A stretch of 43,923 nucleotides of DNA from assembly GCA_030603445.1 (NCBI GenBank), contig JAUVXU010000001.1:1-43923 (forward strand). Direction: 5' to 3'. Both the position numbers and the translations under genes were made by a program. The notes under the pieces are model-generated. The model did not search any database. It was not told the DNA's origin and saw only the letters and a program-made list of their open reading frames with translations. Origin of the DNA: Methanomicrobia archaeon. Its GTDB lineage: Archaea; Methanobacteriota_B; Thermococci; Methanofastidiosales; NM3. Shown piece by piece: positions 42,183-43,923 of the stretch; within the stretch, counting starts at the first letter, position 1, and each line of letters starts with the position of its first letter.

Positions 42183-42407
42183 TCACGCCCGAACTACTCT
42201 GACTTTTCCTGCCATTCCGCGACCAAGGCTAACTATACTTCTATTAACTTCGATTGTAATGGGCCCGCGAGAAGAGATTATCCTTACAACGTTTCCTTCT
42301 ATCAATCCATTCAATGAAAGTCGTTGCCTGAAACCTTGCCCCCCATGAATAGTTGTTATTTTTGCCAATTCGCCTTCGTTCATTTCACTCAGAGATATGT
42401 TTTCCAT
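42183..42407 (-). CDS. feoA: FeoA protein, first copy
   Basis: The 74-residue FeoA domain protein contains LSEMNEGELAKITTIHGG, RLSLNGLIEGNVVRIIS and SLGRGMAGKVRV. It is the first gene of the iron operon. AGGTGATAGT precedes the ATG. Just upstream lie paired palindromic operator candidates. The two FeoA paralogues in tandem differ clearly in sequence. Confidence 0.9.
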   Translation of the reverse strand: MENISLSEMNEGELAKITTIHGGQGFRQRLSLNGLIEGNVVRIISSRGPITIEVNRSIVSLGRGMAGKVRVVRA

Positions 42408-42420
42408 ACTATCACCTTAA

Positions 42421-42470
42421 TTAGGGTTTCCTAAATTTATAAAGTTAGCCATATAAATAGGTTGCCCTAA
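42421..42470. promoter_or_regulatory. paired DtxR-type operators in the feo promoter
   Basis: TTAGG-GTTT-CCTAA (42421-42434) and TAGG-TTGC-CCTA (42458-42469) are two palindromes with centres 36 bases apart. Both resemble the TTAGG...CCTAA core of DtxR/IdeR-family sites. TATA-like sequences for the minus-strand feo operon (around 42436-42456) lie between them, so bound repressor would block transcription. Confidence 0.55.
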
Positions 42471-42636
42471 AAATGTTAGAATTATTAAAAAAACCTAAAC
42501 TCAAAGTGCATGATAAAATAGCACTACATAGTACCAGAGATATATCTCATTCTCTGTTTTTTCGATAATAAAAATATTTTTATATTGTAGAGGATCATGG
42601 ATTATTTATTCATAAAAACAGATCCTTTCTTTCGTT

Positions 42637-42650
42637 TTTTATACATAAAA
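42637..42650 (+). promoter_or_regulatory. TATA-like box of the DtxR-family gene
   Basis: TTTTTTATACAT lies about 20-33 bases before the ATG at 42670, with no ribosome binding site in between. This suggests a leaderless or nearly leaderless transcript. Confidence 0.35.
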
Positions 42651-42669
42651 CTTAAGTATTTTTAGTAAT

Positions 42670-43146
42670 ATGATTTTAAATCAGGACGTGACATCGTTGT
42701 ATAGTAGAAAACTGGAAGATTATCTTGAGGCAATCCTAGTATTTACAGAAAAGAAAGGATATGCAAGAACTAAGGATATTGCAGTTTGGTTGAAGGTAAC
42801 GCCAGCCAGCGTGGCTGAGATGTTTAAAAAGCTTGATAAAGAGGGACTTGTCACCTATCGCAAATATGAAGGTGTTACCTTTACCTCAAAAGGAGAAGAT
42901 GTCGCAAAATCCGTGAAAAGAAAACATGAAATACTAAAGGAATTTTTAGAAATAATCCACATACCAAGAGATACTGCCGATAAGGATGCATGTGTGATGG
43001 AACACCATTTGCATCCAAAAACTATCCAGCAGATTAAAAAATTCGTCGATTTTGTAAAAAATGCCCCTGTCTCTCCAAAATGGCTGGACCACTTCAAGGA
43101 ATTCTGCAAAACAGGGAAACACGAGTACCATAACAAAAAAGAATAA
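42670..43146 (+). CDS. DtxR/MntR-family metal-dependent repressor
   Basis: The 158-residue protein has an N-terminal winged helix (KLEDYLEAILVF, RTKDIAVWLKVTPASVAEMFKKLDKEGLV, YRKYEGVTFTSKGE). It is followed by the metal-binding dimerisation domain with KRKHEILKEFL, DACVMEHHLHPKT. The SH3 third domain of the long DtxR forms is absent, as in MntR. Iron or manganese would act as corepressor. It is divergent from the feo operon across 262 bases that hold the operator pair, so it is the likely iron-responsive repressor of feo. Confidence 0.93.
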   Translation: MILNQDVTSLYSRKLEDYLEAILVFTEKKGYARTKDIAVWLKVTPASVAEMFKKLDKEGLVTYRKYEGVTFTSKGEDVAKSVKRKHEILKEFLEIIHIPRDTADKDACVMEHHLHPKTIQQIKKFVDFVKNAPVSPKWLDHFKEFCKTGKHEYHNKKE

Positions 43147-43179
43147 TCTTTTGTATGCTCTTTAGACATGAATCTTATT

Positions 43180-43332
43180 TTAATCATTGATTGCCTTTTT
43201 TAAATATCTTGCAAAATTTCTTGCGCTTCCTTGGCTTCCCAATAAATGCCCAAAAGGGGCATAGATGGCAGTAAGTACTCCAAAAGGATGCTCAAAACAT
43301 GAAAATAGCAGATGGAAAACTAAAAATATGAG
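43180..43332 (-). pseudogene. decayed copy of the feo microprotein motif
   Basis: A minus-strand open stretch of 51 codons with no ATG, GTG or TTG at its start ends in SARNFARYLKKAIND and a TAA at 43180. Its last part is nearly identical to the C-terminus of the microprotein at 39695 (RNFARYLKKAIN in both). The bases are also closely matched, including AAATATCTTGCAAAATTTCTTG-like plus-strand sequence. The upstream part (EHPFGVLTAIYAPFGHLLG) is hydrophobic. It is probably a gene remnant. Confidence 0.4.
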
Positions 43333-43402
43333 TTAATCGTAATTCTCAGTAATTATTGCACATCCTTTTTCACAATGTGGGATATAGCAAGGAGACTCTG
43401 AA

Positions 43403-43923
43403 ATGCATATTATTGAGGGAAATATTATCGATGTGATAAATGAAGAAATATATCCTGGGGTAGTACATTTTAATGATAAAATATACAAGATAGTGCAAAA
43501 CGATAAGAGTTACGATAAATATATTGTTCCTGGTTATATTGATGCGCATATCCATATAGAAAGCACTATGCTTCCCCCAAGCTCATTCTCATGGGTCGTT
43601 GCCCCCCATGGCACAGTTGCTGTTATCACAGACCCGCATGAAATAGCAAACGTGATGGGAACGTCTGGTGTAGAATATATGGTAGAAGATGCAAAAAACG
43701 CCCTAATTAACATTTATTTTACTGCTCCATCCTGCGTTCCAGCAACGCGTTTTGAGACTTCCGGCGCCACCCTGGATGCAAAGAGCATCTCAGAACTTAT
43801 GAAAAGAAAAGAGTTCGTGGCCTTAGGCGAGATGATGAACTATCCGGGGGTTGTAAACGACGACACCGAATGCCTTGAGAAGATAGCATGCGCTAAAAAA
43901 AATGGCAAGCCGGTAGACGGGCA
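43403..43923 (+). CDS. ade: adenine deaminase, 3' end outside window
   Basis: The first 173 codons of an amidohydrolase run off the right edge. The metal-binding VPGYIDAHIHIEST motif, then VAPHGTVAVITDPHEIANVMG and later GEMMNYPGVV, are the hallmarks of adenine deaminase, which converts adenine to hypoxanthine and ammonia in purine salvage. AAGGAG lies 8 bases before the ATG. The archaeal enzyme is usually about 550 residues, so roughly a third is present. Confidence 0.93.
   Translation, partial: MHIIEGNIIDVINEEIYPGVVHFNDKIYKIVQNDKSYDKYIVPGYIDAHIHIESTMLPPSSFSWVVAPHGTVAVITDPHEIANVMGTSGVEYMVEDAKNALINIYFTAPSCVPATRFETSGATLDAKSISELMKRKEFVALGEMMNYPGVVNDDTECLEKIACAKKNGKPVDG

Noticed and set aside
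1-43923. tRNA, rRNA or CRISPR array
   Set aside because: No cloverleaf-like segment with conserved tRNA motifs, no rRNA-like block and no regularly spaced direct repeats were noticed on reading; a covariance-model search would be decisive.

Overview
The window reads as chromosome of an F420- and coenzyme-F430-using archaeon of the methanogen / anaerobic methane- or alkane-oxidiser type (Halobacteriota; Methanosarcinales-, ANME- or Syntrophoarchaeum-like). The main evidence is a complete set of coenzyme F430 genes (cfbA-E), a CoM/CoB-type (thiol) fumarate reductase (TfrAB), an F420-dependent sulfite reductase (Fsr), archaeal TATA-like promoters, GGTGA-type ribosome binding sites and T-rich terminators. 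The exact lineage cannot be fixed from the window alone.

Layout. (1) 1-950: end of a secreted DUF1102-like protein, a 51-residue zinc-ribbon protein and a 2[4Fe-4S] ferredoxin. (2) 951-6995, minus strand: one operon fumarase alpha - fumarase beta - TfrA - TfrB - malic enzyme, linking succinate, fumarate, malate and pyruvate. (3) 7399-22988, plus strand: fifteen tightly packed or overlapping genes. They are a FecBCD-type metal importer, a TrmO-FmdE fusion, cfbA, cfbE, cfbD, cfbB, cfbC, precorrin-2 dehydrogenase, hemA, hemB, hemL, hemC and a cobA-hemD fusion. Together they encode the whole route from glutamyl-tRNA to F430 plus a probable nickel supply, with a NikR-like palindrome upstream. (4) 23022-28350: an orphan C-terminal gene fragment, an alanine/ornithine-racemase-type PLP enzyme, a large secreted beta-helix protein, a decayed transposase fragment and a DUF1611 (DgcN-type) protein. 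(5) 28685-32617: a lipoprotein that looks like a circularly permuted NMT1/TauA-type binding protein, Fsr, and a small secreted protein whose C-terminus matches that of the beta-helix protein. (6) 32725-37102: carA-carB. (7) 37441-38991: 1-pyrroline-5-carboxylate dehydrogenase. (8) 39444-42407: a ferrous iron uptake operon with two feoA genes, a feoB split into separate G-protein and membrane genes, a small membrane protein, a 28-residue microprotein and a FeoC-like regulator. It is divergent from a DtxR-family regulator, with paired palindromic operators between. (9) 43403-end: 5' part of an adenine deaminase gene.

The regions connect through metals and tetrapyrroles. Nickel feeds CfbA, iron feeds the many Fe-S enzymes, and sirohydrochlorin from the hem/sir genes is the branch point to F430 and to the siroheme of Fsr. 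The least explained items are the shared C-terminal domain of two secreted proteins, the permuted binding protein, the TrmO-FmdE fusion inside the F430 operon, and the Feo microprotein with a second decayed copy of its C-terminal motif.
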